From: a virus
IMG/VR virus record: IMGVR_UViG_3300028025_003904
Location: 56,105 to 120,104 of that record
Reading direction: 5' to 3' (one strand)
Length of the DNA stretch: 64,000 nucleotides
Shown here: in pieces, positions 1 to 9,834 of the stretch
Position numbering within the stretch: position 1 is the first letter of the stretch
Layout of the letters: every line of letters starts with the position of its first letter
Notes under the pieces: model-generated
Told to the model about the DNA's origin: nothing
What the model saw: only the letters and a program-made list of their open reading frames with translations
Databases searched by the model: none
Position numbers and translations under genes: made by a program

Positions 1-379
1 TTTGTGAAAATATAACCTTTAAATCATCAATTTGTGTTGTAGATAATTTTTCATCAGGAGTTTTTGCTTTACTAACATCATCTCTTTTTGCCTTTTTAAT
101 AGCAGCTGCGGATGGTTTTTTATATTTTCCAGGATTAGATTTGGCAGTATCTTTACTTACATCATATACATTTCCTGTTTTTACATTTTGGACCGTAACA
201 TCATTTGCTTCACACATTGCTTCAATACAAATATCTTTATATGGTGATAGCTTTGTATCACTAATAATTTCACCCAATATAAAAATATGAGATGGGTTTT
301 TAAAATCAACTATACCAACTCTGTAAGTTAATTCTTCTAATATAATATCATATATTTCTTCTAAATTATCTAAAATCAT
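1..379 (-). CDS. Hypothetical protein, 3' end cut by window edge
   Basis: An open frame starts at the ATG at 379-377 and runs off the left edge without a stop, giving about 126 visible residues. It begins MILDNLEEIYDIILEEL and overlaps the end of the DNA polymerase gene by 14 nt, a translational-coupling arrangement common in phages. The N-terminal half is acidic and helical. It is followed by a Lys/Ala/Ser-rich stretch (around residues 85-110) that looks like a flexible linker. I do not recognise the family. The overlap, long open frame and shared strand support a real gene; the function is unknown. Confidence 0.7.
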   Translation of the reverse strand, partial: MILDNLEEIYDIILEELTYRVGIVDFKNPSHIFILGEIISDTKLSPYKDICIEAMCEANDVTVQNVKTGNVYDVSKDTAKSNPGKYKKPSAAAIKKAKRDDVSKAKTPDEKLSTTQIDDLKVIFSQ

Positions 380-1709
380 AATTTTCACCTGTTACTATTG
401 TTGCTGGAAACTCTTTTGAATCTATTATTTTTTCGTATATTTCTTCATATAAATATGTAATTTCGTAATTAGGAACATCAAATACAAATGCATCATAGTT
501 ATACATTATCAGTTTTCCCAATCCTTTATACTTTTCTTTTATTTGTTTTAGGATTTGAATGTTTCGTTCTGTTTCGTATGCTTGAATTACATAGTTTAAT
601 ACTTTTGCTGGTGGTGGATTATCTTCACCAAACTTTTCCTTTTTGATTTGTATATTATAGTGTGGTGTCATCACAAACCCATGTCTATCCAAATCTGCTT
701 TGTATTTTAATGCTAATAAATTTACCTCATTAAAGAATGGCAACTCTTGCATTTCAGAACTTACCCCACCATATATAGATTGGAATACTAATTGTTTTGC
801 CGCATCTCTTGCTCCATCCAAATCAGCTACACCACATATAGCAGCAATCCAATCGTAAAAATCTAATTGACTATTGAATTTACTCATCCATTCTTTAACT
901 CCAATTTGATTTTTAATTAAATCAATAAGTAAATGTGGGTGATATGCTGAATAATCTATACTCACTAACTTACCATCTTTGAATCTACTAACGAATGCCT
1001 TGCGTACATCACTCTTTTTTGGGATGGCTGAATAGTTTACACCGCCATGCCTATTTGAAGGCCGTAGAGTGGAAGTAAATAGGTTATATTCGGTAAATAC
1101 TAACCCATCCTTATTGATATGTTTTTGTGGTAGTAAATCCCTTAATTTTTCATCTACAAATATACCTGATTTTTCTATCCATTGGAATACTTCGGTTGCA
1201 TCTTTTACAAAATTAAATACAGATTCACCAACTCCATCTTCTAATTCATATTGTAATATGTTCTTTATTATACCAACTTGCTTTGATAATGGAATACTAT
1301 CGTTTAAGTTGTTTTGATATTGTTGTGGTGTACTTCGTTTGTAGAATGATTGTATTTCTCTGAATGGTTCTTCTTCGTTTGGTCCGCTTGTAATGAATCT
1401 GTATAAATCAATATCAACCGATTGTTTTAATTCGATTAAATGTTGCACACTCTTACCATTTATGAGTGCTTTACTTCGTGGTGATTCTTCTAATAACTTT
1501 AACGCATCTTCTCTTAAACTTAAACCATCGGTGTGGTTTATATTGATTACATAAAGTTTTTTCATAGAACTAACCACAATGAATGATATGCGATTGTTTA
1601 GAGCATGCTTATCCACATCCGAAAGTTGAATGTAAATTCTACTTGGACGAGTATTAAACTCCAATAAGAAATCATTAAACGATTGAGAATCCTCTATGTA
1701 TATAACCAT
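366..1709 (-). CDS. Short family A (PolA-type) DNA polymerase
   Basis: The 447-residue protein carries the palm motifs of family A polymerases. A TSTLRPSN...NYSAIPK...RKAF stretch (about 212-239) corresponds to the TGRLSS...NLQNIP...R.AF region. Motif A is SIDYSAYHPHL with Asp252. The O-helix motif B has Arg301, Lys305 and Tyr313-Gly314. Motif C is YNYDAF with Asp406, where bacterial PolA usually has HDE. Both metal-binding Asp residues are therefore kept. It is much shorter than PolI (about 900 residues), and I see no clear 3'-5' exonuclease motifs in the first 180 residues. Expected role: phage DNA synthesis or repair. It sits oddly at the end of the baseplate genes and has its own host-like promoter. 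Family assignment is fairly sure; processivity and exonuclease status are unknown. Confidence 0.82.
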   Translation of the reverse strand: MVIYIEDSQSFNDFLLEFNTRPSRIYIQLSDVDKHALNNRISFIVVSSMKKLYVININHTDGLSLREDALKLLEESPRSKALINGKSVQHLIELKQSVDIDLYRFITSGPNEEEPFREIQSFYKRSTPQQYQNNLNDSIPLSKQVGIIKNILQYELEDGVGESVFNFVKDATEVFQWIEKSGIFVDEKLRDLLPQKHINKDGLVFTEYNLFTSTLRPSNRHGGVNYSAIPKKSDVRKAFVSRFKDGKLVSIDYSAYHPHLLIDLIKNQIGVKEWMSKFNSQLDFYDWIAAICGVADLDGARDAAKQLVFQSIYGGVSSEMQELPFFNEVNLLALKYKADLDRHGFVMTPHYNIQIKKEKFGEDNPPPAKVLNYVIQAYETERNIQILKQIKEKYKGLGKLIMYNYDAFVFDVPNYEITYLYEEIYEKIIDSKEFPATIVTGENYDFR

Positions 1710-1713
1710 CTTA

Positions 1714-1745
1714 CAAATATAACAAAAAGATTTGGTATATCCAAA
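1714..1745 (-). promoter_or_regulatory. Host-type (Bacteroidota-like) promoter of the polymerase gene
   Basis: On the minus strand TTTG (1745-1742) is followed after exactly 20 nt by TATATTTG (1721-1714). This matches the Bacteroidota primary-sigma pattern TTTG...TANNTTTG. The -7 element ends only 4 nt before the ATG at 1709, so a transcript from it would be nearly leaderless. The same pair with the same spacing occurs upstream of the sulfotransferase gene at 36238. Confidence 0.55.
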
Positions 1746-2105
1746 TTATCCTCTATAAAATTTTGTAAGGTTTTTCACATAAGTATCTATGTTACCCATA
1801 GTTTCTTGTGCGTAGTTTATGGAACGTTGATTTAGTTGTTCTACCTCAAACTTATTGCCACCTGCTATTTTCCATCTCAAAGTACAAGTCAAATAATTAT
1901 CCATATACTTATATGAATCATAATTACTTTTATCAACTTCGTATATTATACCAGTTACATCATTTCGTTTTCTTACAAAATAGCGTAAGATATAACCCGC
2001 CATATAATCTCTTTCGTTTGGAGACGGTTCGGAGGTTGTTATTCTTTTTTCAATTGTTTTTGAACCAATTTTTAACCCCAAATATGTAGATACATTATTA
2101 TCCAT
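1746..2105 (-). CDS. Hypothetical protein, baseplate-module gene
   Basis: 119 residues, starting MDNNVSTYLGLKIG. Its start overlaps the stop of the preceding 678-residue gene by one base (TAATG), so the two are translationally coupled. The sequence is mixed alpha/beta with many Tyr and no signal peptide or membrane segment. Its C-terminal half (IYEVDKSNYDSYKYMDNYLTCTL) gives no recognisable motif. Position after the hub-like protein suggests a small baseplate or tail component, but that is inference from synteny only. Confidence 0.7.
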   Translation of the reverse strand: MDNNVSTYLGLKIGSKTIEKRITTSEPSPNERDYMAGYILRYFVRKRNDVTGIIYEVDKSNYDSYKYMDNYLTCTLRWKIAGGNKFEVEQLNQRSINYAQETMGNIDTYVKNLTKFYRG

Positions 2106-4141
2106 TAGTTTCCTGGTCTATATTTGAATTTTATACTAGTTTGCCATAATGCAGAATCTACTGTATGATTTACTTCTACTACTTGCAATAACCCTTTACT
2201 ATCGTTAAATGGTAAATCCTCTATATTACATATTTTACCAACCGTAACACCTGATACTCCTAATGTTGTTATTTCTAATTCAATTGGTAGTAATGGATTA
2301 TTTTTTGTAGTACCACTATCCTTTCCAAAATAAAGATATTTTAATAATTGTGTATCTTTTACAGAAACTTTAAATCCATTTTTATCTGTTGGTACATTAA
2401 ATTCAAATTCATTGTGTTTATAACTTATAATAGTGCAATTTTCATCAACTACTCCACTAATTCCAGTCATACCTTCATATGCACCTTCTACTGCACTAAA
2501 TATTTTTTTAATACCTTCCCAAGATTTTTTAGCCAATTCAACCGCTTCATCTGCTAATTTGATTTGGTCTTTTGGAACTCCCGTGCCTCCTACAATTGGT
2601 ATTTTATCAGCTGATTCTTTGTATCCAAAACAATCACACTTATCTGGGTTGTATTCAAAAAATAAATTTTTACCAATTTCTCTATTTTTTTGGTCTCTAT
2701 TTTGTGTCATAGCCATTGCTGCTATTTCTTTTGGTAAATCACTTACAAAATTTACACCCGTAATCGTTGTATTATCTCCAAATAAGTTTAATGTAGATAC
2801 CTTTGGTGGAGTTGGTGGAATTAATGAATAGTCTACAATGGTATATACCATTTTATTCTTATCTTTTGTGGAAGAAACTTGTGGAGCAAGGTCTGTTAAA
2901 CCAGCTGATGCTTTATTTATTTCTGTACATAAATCCGCCAATATATCTTTTGAATTACCATTTGAATGTTTATTAAATAATTCCTCTAAAAATTCTTGCT
3001 TAACATAAATATTTTTTATATACCCCCATCGGCCAGCATCAAAGTTTACAACTCCCCCATCTATATCCCAACTAGTACCAGTTTGTTGTACATACGTTTG
3101 ACCTTTTCCTCTATGCTTTATATCTTGTGTATTTAAAATATCTAATATCAATTTACCATCTGCCGATTTTGTTGGATTTGCTGCTTTTTCATTTGTAAAA
3201 ATTATATTTTCCGAATTACTCAACATATTTGGGTGAGCACAAGCAATAGCTCTATCTATATCTACAATAAACGAATTTTTTTCGCCATTGTTTTTATTTA
3301 TTGTAAAACGGACAATCCATTCCATATCAATATAAATTGAGTCTGATGTGGAATCATATGATAAACCAGCTGCTTCAGCTAATAAAGATGTACCTTTTTC
3401 AACTATACCACGATTAGAATACCCATAGTTAATAAAATGGTCTCTAAACGCATTATAGTTTGATTTTAATTTTTTAAACTCCTCATCTGATAAATTAAAT
3501 AAAGATGAAATTTTACCATCTAATTTTTCTTGTGTAGATGATGCGGTTGTTGAATCTTTATCTTTTACAGTATTTCCAAAAAATGCAGATATTTCATTTT
3601 TACTACCTACTTTAAATATTACATCAACGGTTGCATCATCATTTACAGATATACTAAAATCCATAAGTGGTCCAACTATAATATCTTTTGAATTACCAGC
3701 ACTATTACAATATGTTCTCCATGCACTTACATCATCAACCAATTGTTTAGCCTGACCGCAAGTCAATGGTGATGCATCTTGTGGTGTACCATCTCTTTTC
3801 TTACTCCACCCCCAAACAATAGATTTTGCAGAACCTACTCTAAAAAAGTCCTGATATTGTTTTAGTTGACTCATTGATGCAAACTTAACAGTAACACTAC
3901 CTTCGCGTATTACACCAAGAGAACCTGTTGGTTTTATTTCCAAATTTGTTATTACAGGTGGAAACCTTTCAGTTCCTCTATTACTATATTCGTAACTGGC
4001 GTTTGTACCGATTGTTTTATCTCCGTTATATTCGCTGAATAAAACAAATGGAGCAGCTCCGCTAAATAAAGTCCTTTCTACATTTTGAATTTTTTTCAAA
4101 ATGTCTGACTCTAATGGTGTAAAAAATGGAAAACTATTCAT
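2105..4141 (-). CDS. Baseplate hub-like structural protein
   Basis: 678 residues, beginning MNSFPFFTPLESDIL. It has the Ser/Thr/Asn-rich beta composition of virion proteins, no signal peptide and no membrane segment. Residues about 50-180 (SVTVKFASMSQLKQYQDFFRVGSAKSIVWGW and what follows) and a C-terminal strand-rich segment ending KFKYRPGN look like hub or tail-fold domains. A cysteine pair (CDCFG) lies near residue 512. It follows a LysM-type gp53-like gene by one base and is followed by a coupled small gene. In myophages that position is usually occupied by the gp27/gpD-type hub or another central baseplate protein. I cannot show homology by eye, so the hub role is inferred from place and length. 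Confidence 0.6.
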   Translation of the reverse strand: MNSFPFFTPLESDILKKIQNVERTLFSGAAPFVLFSEYNGDKTIGTNASYEYSNRGTERFPPVITNLEIKPTGSLGVIREGSVTVKFASMSQLKQYQDFFRVGSAKSIVWGWSKKRDGTPQDASPLTCGQAKQLVDDVSAWRTYCNSAGNSKDIIVGPLMDFSISVNDDATVDVIFKVGSKNEISAFFGNTVKDKDSTTASSTQEKLDGKISSLFNLSDEEFKKLKSNYNAFRDHFINYGYSNRGIVEKGTSLLAEAAGLSYDSTSDSIYIDMEWIVRFTINKNNGEKNSFIVDIDRAIACAHPNMLSNSENIIFTNEKAANPTKSADGKLILDILNTQDIKHRGKGQTYVQQTGTSWDIDGGVVNFDAGRWGYIKNIYVKQEFLEELFNKHSNGNSKDILADLCTEINKASAGLTDLAPQVSSTKDKNKMVYTIVDYSLIPPTPPKVSTLNLFGDNTTITGVNFVSDLPKEIAAMAMTQNRDQKNREIGKNLFFEYNPDKCDCFGYKESADKIPIVGGTGVPKDQIKLADEAVELAKKSWEGIKKIFSAVEGAYEGMTGISGVVDENCTIISYKHNEFEFNVPTDKNGFKVSVKDTQLLKYLYFGKDSGTTKNNPLLPIELEITTLGVSGVTVGKICNIEDLPFNDSKGLLQVVEVNHTVDSALWQTSIKFKYRPGN

Positions 4142-4142
4142 A

Positions 4143-4424
4143 TTAAAATTTTCTTGTAACCGATGATGCGTTGTTTGGGATTCTTAATTGTAATCCCGGT
4201 TCTAATTTTGTATCTATATCTGTAAGATTATTGTATGTTGCTATTACCCACCACAATTTAGAATCACCATAAAATTGATTTGCTAACAAATCTAATCTGT
4301 CATCTTCTTCTGTTATTATTAAAATATCAGAATCAACTGGTTCTATATATGGCAATAATATAGAATTATATACTAATCCTTTAGCATTTTTGTATTCTAC
4401 CGATAAATTACTATATCTTCCCAT
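4143..4424 (-). CDS. 53: LysM-type baseplate wedge protein (gp53-like)
   Basis: 93 residues. The C-terminal half reads DDRLDLLANQFYGDSKLWWV, then IATYNN and LEPGLQLRIPN. This is the LysM-like signature of T4 gp53-type wedge and tail proteins: DRLDLLA.. YGD..LWW.I...N, then a proline-anchored final strand. In T4, gp53 joins wedges around the hub. The protein is smaller than T4 gp53 (about 196 residues) and consists mostly of the LysM-like domain. It lies 10 nt downstream of the 815-residue baseplate protein and 1 nt before the hub-like gene. Function by family is good; exact equivalence to gp53 rather than another LysM tail protein is less certain. Confidence 0.72.
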   Translation of the reverse strand: MGRYSNLSVEYKNAKGLVYNSILLPYIEPVDSDILIITEEDDRLDLLANQFYGDSKLWWVIATYNNLTDIDTKLEPGLQLRIPNNASSVTRKF

Positions 4425-4434
4425 ATTTTTTTAA

Positions 4435-6882
4435 TTAATTTTGAGCATTATCAACGGCTCTTACTTTGAAAAGTTTATCTTTACCAAAAATATTCTTTTT
4501 CCAATCACCTGTTTTTGGGTCATATTCTTTCTGTTTTCCCCATTTTGGAGTCTGTACAGGTGAATCATTTGAACTTGGAGTTATTGCTTTGTTTACTGTA
4601 AATGAATTAGATTCAGCTGCATTAGCTGTACCTAATGTGGGTGTGCTAGTTTGTTTCAAATAATCAGCTGCTGCATTTGTTTGTTGAATATCTGCATTTG
4701 CTTCTAGTGTAGGTAAATCTGTTCTTGTTGAATTTAAATATTCTTCTGCTTTTTGTGTATCGTATAAATCATTATCTGCTTCTACAAATGTTTGATATGG
4801 AGACATTTCCCCAGCACCTTTTGGTGTAAATTCAAATTTATTTAAAGCAGTTTTAGGTAACTGAACCATATCTATTGTTGGCATAGATGGTCTAGGTGGT
4901 AGTTGTAAAGGTGGAAGTGGTATTCTACCTTCTTTTTCCAATGTACTATACAAATATCCAGGAGGAGTTATTCCATCATAAAAATTTTCTTTTCTTCCAA
5001 CATTCAAAACTTTATATGTAAAATCCATTTCACACATAAATGGTGATTGTGATTTTTTTTGAATTTCCCATGGTGCATTATCCGGAACTGTCATTGTGCA
5101 ATTAGTCAAAAATCCACTTTCTTCATTTATTAAATTGCCTATTTTCAATTTTAGTAATTTACCAAATATACCCTGATTTGTACCAAATCCAGATGGCTTT
5201 GTTAATTGCATTAATGCATTTACTTTTTTCCAAAGTTCTCCTAATTCAAGTTCGTTTGTAGCATATAATTGAACTTTAAATGATATTTCTCTTTCAAAAC
5301 TTTCATAAAAATAAAACTTGTATGGAGAACCAATGCCTTTGGCTTCTGACCAATTAGGTGTAGGTGTATCTGTTAAACCTGTCAATGTTGACATTAATTT
5401 TATTTCTACTCCTGATTTTCCTTCTATCAAAGTAAAAGATACTTGAATTAAATCATACCCTTTATCATTTAACGCGTCTTTTGATAAATTTCTATGCTCT
5501 TTGTTTATTTTACCAACTAAATTATCACCCGTTCTATTATCGTAACCTCCAAATAATCCAGTATTTACATCATTATCTTCATCATAAGCCATATCCGAAA
5601 ATCTTTTTGGCTTATTTACATTAATTACATCTATAATTTTATACTCACCAGCTCTAGTATTACCAATTGGTGAATTTGTAACATTTAAAAATCCTTCTCT
5701 ATCGTAATAAACTCCACCAAGTTCTACTTTGTCAGTTCGATATGTATTTAAACCCTCTGATTTTGATTGCAATACACTATTTGCTTTTGGAGAATTAAAT
5801 CCTAATGTGGGAACACCATCTACATTATTTCGTTTAATAGCAAGATTATCTAAATCCTGTGTAGTAGCTAAATTTGTAGCATTTACTAAATAATCGTCCT
5901 TTTTGGTAAATGTATAAATTAAATTAGTATCATACAATCTCTTACCAGAATCAGTAACAAAAATATTTAATTTTGCATTATATCTACGAGATGAATTAGC
6001 GTTATATATTATACTTTGTGGGTTTATATTTTCTACTAAATTACCACGAAGATGTTTTGGAACTCCTGGATTATTTTCCGTAACCCCATATAAAGTACCA
6101 TCGTATATTTGGCCAATATTTGGCTTTCTTGCAAATTGAGATTGGTTAAAATTTACACCATTCTGTGGATTAGTATATCCGTTAGATTTATCAAACTTGT
6201 AATTTACTTTTTGACCATTTACTAACCCATCAACATACATAGATGGATACATAGTTTGCTCTCTTTTAACTCCACCTACAATTCCACCTAATAATGTAGG
6301 TTCTTCGGTACCCTGTTTTCCAATTCCCAATTGATTTGCAACACCACCTACTTTTTTCGAAGCATAATCTGCTATAACACTTGTTGCTGCAGGTCCTATG
6401 TTTTGTATATATTGTGTTGGAGTGGCAAATGAACTTAAAAAATTACCAACTGCGGTTTTTTTGTTTTCAACACCACCAGTTAGCATATCAGTATATAGGC
6501 CTTTTGTGGTAGATGTTCCTTCAATTAAATCACTTGGTAATTGTGGTTTAATAGTTTCATTTAATTTGTTATTTAGAAAACTACCAGCACTTTTACCAAT
6601 ACCACCAAGTTTACCTAATCCTTTTTCAATTAAATTACCAGCTACTTTTAATGATTTTTGTTTTAATTTTTTTGTATCTACTTTACCTTGTGTAAGAATA
6701 CGCACCGAATCCGTACCATATATAGTTGGTATGTTTTCAACAAGGTTTTTTAATTGCTTTACATCGTTTGAAAATTTATCATTTGGCTTTGGAGAAAGCA
6801 TATCTGATTTAACATTTCTAGGATTTAAATTATTATCCTGAAAATTGTGTTCGTTCAATAAATCTCTTAATGCTTTTCCCAT
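4435..6882 (-). CDS. Large baseplate/tail structural protein
   Basis: 815 residues. The N-terminal 200 residues are Lys/Asn/Gly-rich and probably extended. The centre is beta-rich. Around residues 500-660 there is a well-ordered domain (SFTLIEGKSGVEIKLMS, then FYFYESFEREISFKVQLYA, then a PWEI and SPFMCEMDFTYKVLNVG ending). I have an impression of similar sequences downstream of tape-measure genes in marine T4-like phages. The C-terminus is a Pro/Thr/Ala-rich tail. A Shine-Dalgarno-like AAGGA lies about 8 nt before the ATG. Tape measure upstream and LysM wedge downstream place it in the tube-cap or hub position (gp48/54 region in T4). The specific counterpart is not identified. Confidence 0.62.
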   Translation of the reverse strand: MGKALRDLLNEHNFQDNNLNPRNVKSDMLSPKPNDKFSNDVKQLKNLVENIPTIYGTDSVRILTQGKVDTKKLKQKSLKVAGNLIEKGLGKLGGIGKSAGSFLNNKLNETIKPQLPSDLIEGTSTTKGLYTDMLTGGVENKKTAVGNFLSSFATPTQYIQNIGPAATSVIADYASKKVGGVANQLGIGKQGTEEPTLLGGIVGGVKREQTMYPSMYVDGLVNGQKVNYKFDKSNGYTNPQNGVNFNQSQFARKPNIGQIYDGTLYGVTENNPGVPKHLRGNLVENINPQSIIYNANSSRRYNAKLNIFVTDSGKRLYDTNLIYTFTKKDDYLVNATNLATTQDLDNLAIKRNNVDGVPTLGFNSPKANSVLQSKSEGLNTYRTDKVELGGVYYDREGFLNVTNSPIGNTRAGEYKIIDVINVNKPKRFSDMAYDEDNDVNTGLFGGYDNRTGDNLVGKINKEHRNLSKDALNDKGYDLIQVSFTLIEGKSGVEIKLMSTLTGLTDTPTPNWSEAKGIGSPYKFYFYESFEREISFKVQLYATNELELGELWKKVNALMQLTKPSGFGTNQGIFGKLLKLKIGNLINEESGFLTNCTMTVPDNAPWEIQKKSQSPFMCEMDFTYKVLNVGRKENFYDGITPPGYLYSTLEKEGRIPLPPLQLPPRPSMPTIDMVQLPKTALNKFEFTPKGAGEMSPYQTFVEADNDLYDTQKAEEYLNSTRTDLPTLEANADIQQTNAAADYLKQTSTPTLGTANAAESNSFTVNKAITPSSNDSPVQTPKWGKQKEYDPKTGDWKKNIFGKDKLFKVRAVDNAQN

Positions 6883-6886
6883 TTAA

Positions 6887-9589
6887 TTATCCTTGACTAT
6901 TATTTTTAATATTTTGAACATGTCCTTTGTAAATTTGTCTACTATCCAAACTAACAACAACCGCCAAGTTTTTAATATCTGCCCTTAAACCTCTAATTTC
7001 TTCTATCAATCCACCATCTCCACCGTCACCACCGGAGGAATTACCACCTAACATTACATCACCACCCAATGCCATAAATCCACCAACTGCTAACAAACCA
7101 GGAAGTGCCAAAAGAGATGCTCCGGCAAAGGCCATTAACGATGCTGATAATGCAGCAAAGCCACCTGCCATTGCAAGTAATCCTAATGCAGAATCAATTG
7201 ATAATAATGGTAATAACGCCGTCATCATAGATGTTATACTACCTACAATTACTGAAATACCAGTTGCTATTGATGTTATAACACTCGTTATAACTACACC
7301 AATTGCTTGGATTGCTGGAGTCATTAAACTTAATCCATATCCAAATGCAACAAATGCACCTGCTAGTGCAAGTATAACCCCAACACCTAACAATCCAAAA
7401 GTTCCTGCGGTTGCTCCAAATGATACCAATGCAGGTCCTAATAAATTTAATCCAGCTGCTGCGGATGATGCAGCTAATCCGAATAACCCCATCCCAATTG
7501 CACCAGGTATCATAAGTATAAATGCACCTGCGGTTGCTGCTAATGTACCAACTGCGAGAAGTGGAACTGTTGCAAATGATAACAAACCAACTGCCAATTT
7601 AGATAAACCCTTACCAGCCGTTGCTCCAAATGCACCAACTGCCATCATACCAGGTGTACCCAATGATAATAATAATAAAGCAGGACCTGCCAATGCAGTA
7701 TTTAATATACCCATACTAACACCCGGCTTCCCCATAGCTTGAAAACCTTTGGCCATTTGTGTTTGTTGATTTGTGGAACTTTTACTTGGAGGTGTAGTTG
7801 GTGTTATAGCTCCGCCTTTTCCTAAATTTTTAATTGTTTTTATTTCTTTGGTATCCGTTATACCACCAAAACCTTGAAACCCCTTTCCAGTAAGCAATCC
7901 CCCAACTCCTTTTGCAGCATCTTTTAAAAAACTAAATCCTTCTTTGGCATCTGCAACTTGAGATTTAAAGTCTTTCATACCAATCAACATACCACCAATA
8001 CCTTTAACAGCAGTTCCGGTTATACCAGCTCCCATTTCTCTTACCGTAGCGGTAATTGAGTTAAATGAACCTTCTAATTGTCCAACTGGTGTTAATGCTT
8101 TTTTCTCATTTGCAACCATTTGCATTAATTCAGCATTAGATACACCAATAGCCTTTGCCAAAGCTGCTCTTTCAACTGGACCCATTGCTTCTAATTCTGC
8201 CAAAGTACCAGCAGCCTCTATTGCCGCTTTCATTGCTCCAGCACTATCACCTGCAAATGCCAACTCTCTTGCTTTATTTAAATTTATATTTTTACCTATT
8301 ATAACAGATGCTTCCATTTCGGCGGCTACTGATGATTGGTAATCTAATAAACCATCACTTATCTTTGAAGCCGTTGCTAAATCAACACCCAATCTACGAG
8401 CTTGTACTGCTGCTTCCGCTATGTTACTCCCACCATTTTTTGAGTATAATGCAAAGAACTCTGTGTTTTCTGCAATATCTTTCATTACACCCGCAGGAGC
8501 TACACCATTAGCTGATGCCAATTGGGATGCAGCTTCTAACGTATTCATTGCAAATTCAGATGAACGACCTGATAGATTACCAAACTGATTTACTAATGTA
8601 GCCGCTTCTTCCCCACTAACACCCAATCTACCAGTCAATGCACCAACACCAAGACTCAATTTAAGTGTTACATCGTTTGCATCACCCAATTTTTCAGCTA
8701 AAGATGTTACACCTTTTGCTGCATCATCACCCAATAGTTTTGATACTAAAAATGATTGAGATTTTAGTTGGAACATTTGACCAACAGTACCACCAACACT
8801 TTTAGATAAATCATTAAAATCGTCTACCAATCCACCAATGTATATCAATGACATACCAGCCATATTCTTAAACGATGAAAAGAATACCTCAATGGTGGCT
8901 GCTATTTTTTTAAATTGTGTGTTTAAATTATTTAAATCACCATAAACATCACTATAAATATCTTTAATTTCTTTCGATGTATTTGCAATCGAATTTGCTT
9001 CTAATACTATATTTTTTAATGCCCCAATTTGTTTTTGTAAATTTTGAAATGTTTCGTTTTCTTTACCATTTATCAATGCATATGCATCGGCTTGGGTTTG
9101 TAGTAAATTTAAAGATTTTTCAATTTCATTATTTTGTATGCTACGTTCTAAAGTATCCTCTTTATTTAGTGAAGATAATTCAGTAGCTAATGATAGGGTT
9201 TGGTTATATGTTGATGCAAAAGCTGTTAATTCTGCTTTCTTTGCACCAGAGGCGGCTTTGGCAGATGCAGTTAATTTTTGTGAAATGGATAATGTATCCA
9301 TCATTCTACTCTTAAACCCGCTTAATGAATCTGGTATTTGTTTATAAACATCTGCTAAACTTTTAGTTTCTTGTAATTGTTTAGTTTGTTTATCTAATAC
9401 TAAATTTTGAGCATTTCGTATTTTTTTAAAAGCAGATATTGTTTTATTTAATTCAGAATTTATATTGGATATAGCAGTAGATTGGTCACCCAAAGTAGAT
9501 GACAATCCTTTTTTGATTGCATCCAACTCTGTTTGGAAATCTCGTATTTGTTTTACGAGTTTTTCTACATCTTGATTTTGCTTTGCCAT
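6887..9589 (-). CDS. Tail tape measure protein
   Basis: 900 residues. The first 230 residues are coiled-coil-like (MAKQNQDVEKLVKQIRDF; many Leu/Lys/Gln/Asn). The middle (about 235-560) is helical and Ala-rich. Residues about 640-860 contain a run of strongly hydrophobic Gly/Ala/Leu segments, compatible with several membrane-spanning helices. A Gly/Asp-rich hinge and short amphipathic tail close the protein. This is the classic layout of tape measures that set tail length and enter the cell envelope during injection (functional counterpart of T4 gp29). The gene is the longest between tube and baseplate and follows three small probable chaperone genes. The ATG is only 6 nt after the previous stop, without a clear SD. 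Confidence 0.85.
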   Translation of the reverse strand: MAKQNQDVEKLVKQIRDFQTELDAIKKGLSSTLGDQSTAISNINSELNKTISAFKKIRNAQNLVLDKQTKQLQETKSLADVYKQIPDSLSGFKSRMMDTLSISQKLTASAKAASGAKKAELTAFASTYNQTLSLATELSSLNKEDTLERSIQNNEIEKSLNLLQTQADAYALINGKENETFQNLQKQIGALKNIVLEANSIANTSKEIKDIYSDVYGDLNNLNTQFKKIAATIEVFFSSFKNMAGMSLIYIGGLVDDFNDLSKSVGGTVGQMFQLKSQSFLVSKLLGDDAAKGVTSLAEKLGDANDVTLKLSLGVGALTGRLGVSGEEAATLVNQFGNLSGRSSEFAMNTLEAASQLASANGVAPAGVMKDIAENTEFFALYSKNGGSNIAEAAVQARRLGVDLATASKISDGLLDYQSSVAAEMEASVIIGKNINLNKARELAFAGDSAGAMKAAIEAAGTLAELEAMGPVERAALAKAIGVSNAELMQMVANEKKALTPVGQLEGSFNSITATVREMGAGITGTAVKGIGGMLIGMKDFKSQVADAKEGFSFLKDAAKGVGGLLTGKGFQGFGGITDTKEIKTIKNLGKGGAITPTTPPSKSSTNQQTQMAKGFQAMGKPGVSMGILNTALAGPALLLLSLGTPGMMAVGAFGATAGKGLSKLAVGLLSFATVPLLAVGTLAATAGAFILMIPGAIGMGLFGLAASSAAAGLNLLGPALVSFGATAGTFGLLGVGVILALAGAFVAFGYGLSLMTPAIQAIGVVITSVITSIATGISVIVGSITSMMTALLPLLSIDSALGLLAMAGGFAALSASLMAFAGASLLALPGLLAVGGFMALGGDVMLGGNSSGGDGGDGGLIEEIRGLRADIKNLAVVVSLDSRQIYKGHVQNIKNNSQG

Positions 9590-9595
9590 TTATTA

Positions 9596-9799
9596 TTAAA
9601 ATCCGTGCTTTTTCATTATACTACGAAATTCTTCGTTTTCATCACTCATACGTTTCATAGCATTTACCACTTCAACTGGTGCTCCCGCTTTTTTAGCTGC
9701 TGCTGCATATCTATCAGCTACACCTTGTTGTAATCCTTTGAAAAAATTATCAACAATTTTTACTAAAATTCCTTCTTTTAGTTGTTTTTTATTATCCAT
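9596..9799 (-). CDS. Small helical protein before tape measure
   Basis: 67 residues, Lys-rich and predicted helical (KKQLKEGILVKIVDNFFKGL, later ending EEFRSIMKKHGF). No cysteine or membrane segment. It starts its own transcription unit after a strong terminator and a TATTTATA element, and ends 6 nt before the tape-measure start. A tail assembly or tape-measure chaperone role fits the position but is not shown by sequence. Confidence 0.7.
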   Translation of the reverse strand: MDNKKQLKEGILVKIVDNFFKGLQQGVADRYAAAAKKAGAPVEVVNAMKRMSDENEEFRSIMKKHGF

Positions 9800-9818
9800 A
9801 ATACTAGATTTATTCTTA

Positions 9819-9826
9819 TATAAATA
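9819..9826 (-). promoter_or_regulatory. Putative late promoter element (TATTTATA)
   Basis: Sense-strand TATTTATA lies 19 nt upstream of the ATG at 9799 and directly downstream of a terminator. It belongs to a family of at least 14 identical octamers in this window, almost all in the short gaps before late genes and usually preceded by A. It resembles the T4 late -10 element TATAAATA, but with the A/T core read in the other orientation. Promoter function is inferred from placement. Confidence 0.55.
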
Positions 9827-9834
9827 TCCATAAA

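Noticed and set aside
1069-1317. Plus-strand frame opposite the polymerase gene
   Set aside because: Antisense shadow of a gene with conserved motifs; no promoter or ribosome site, and no other plus-strand gene in the window.
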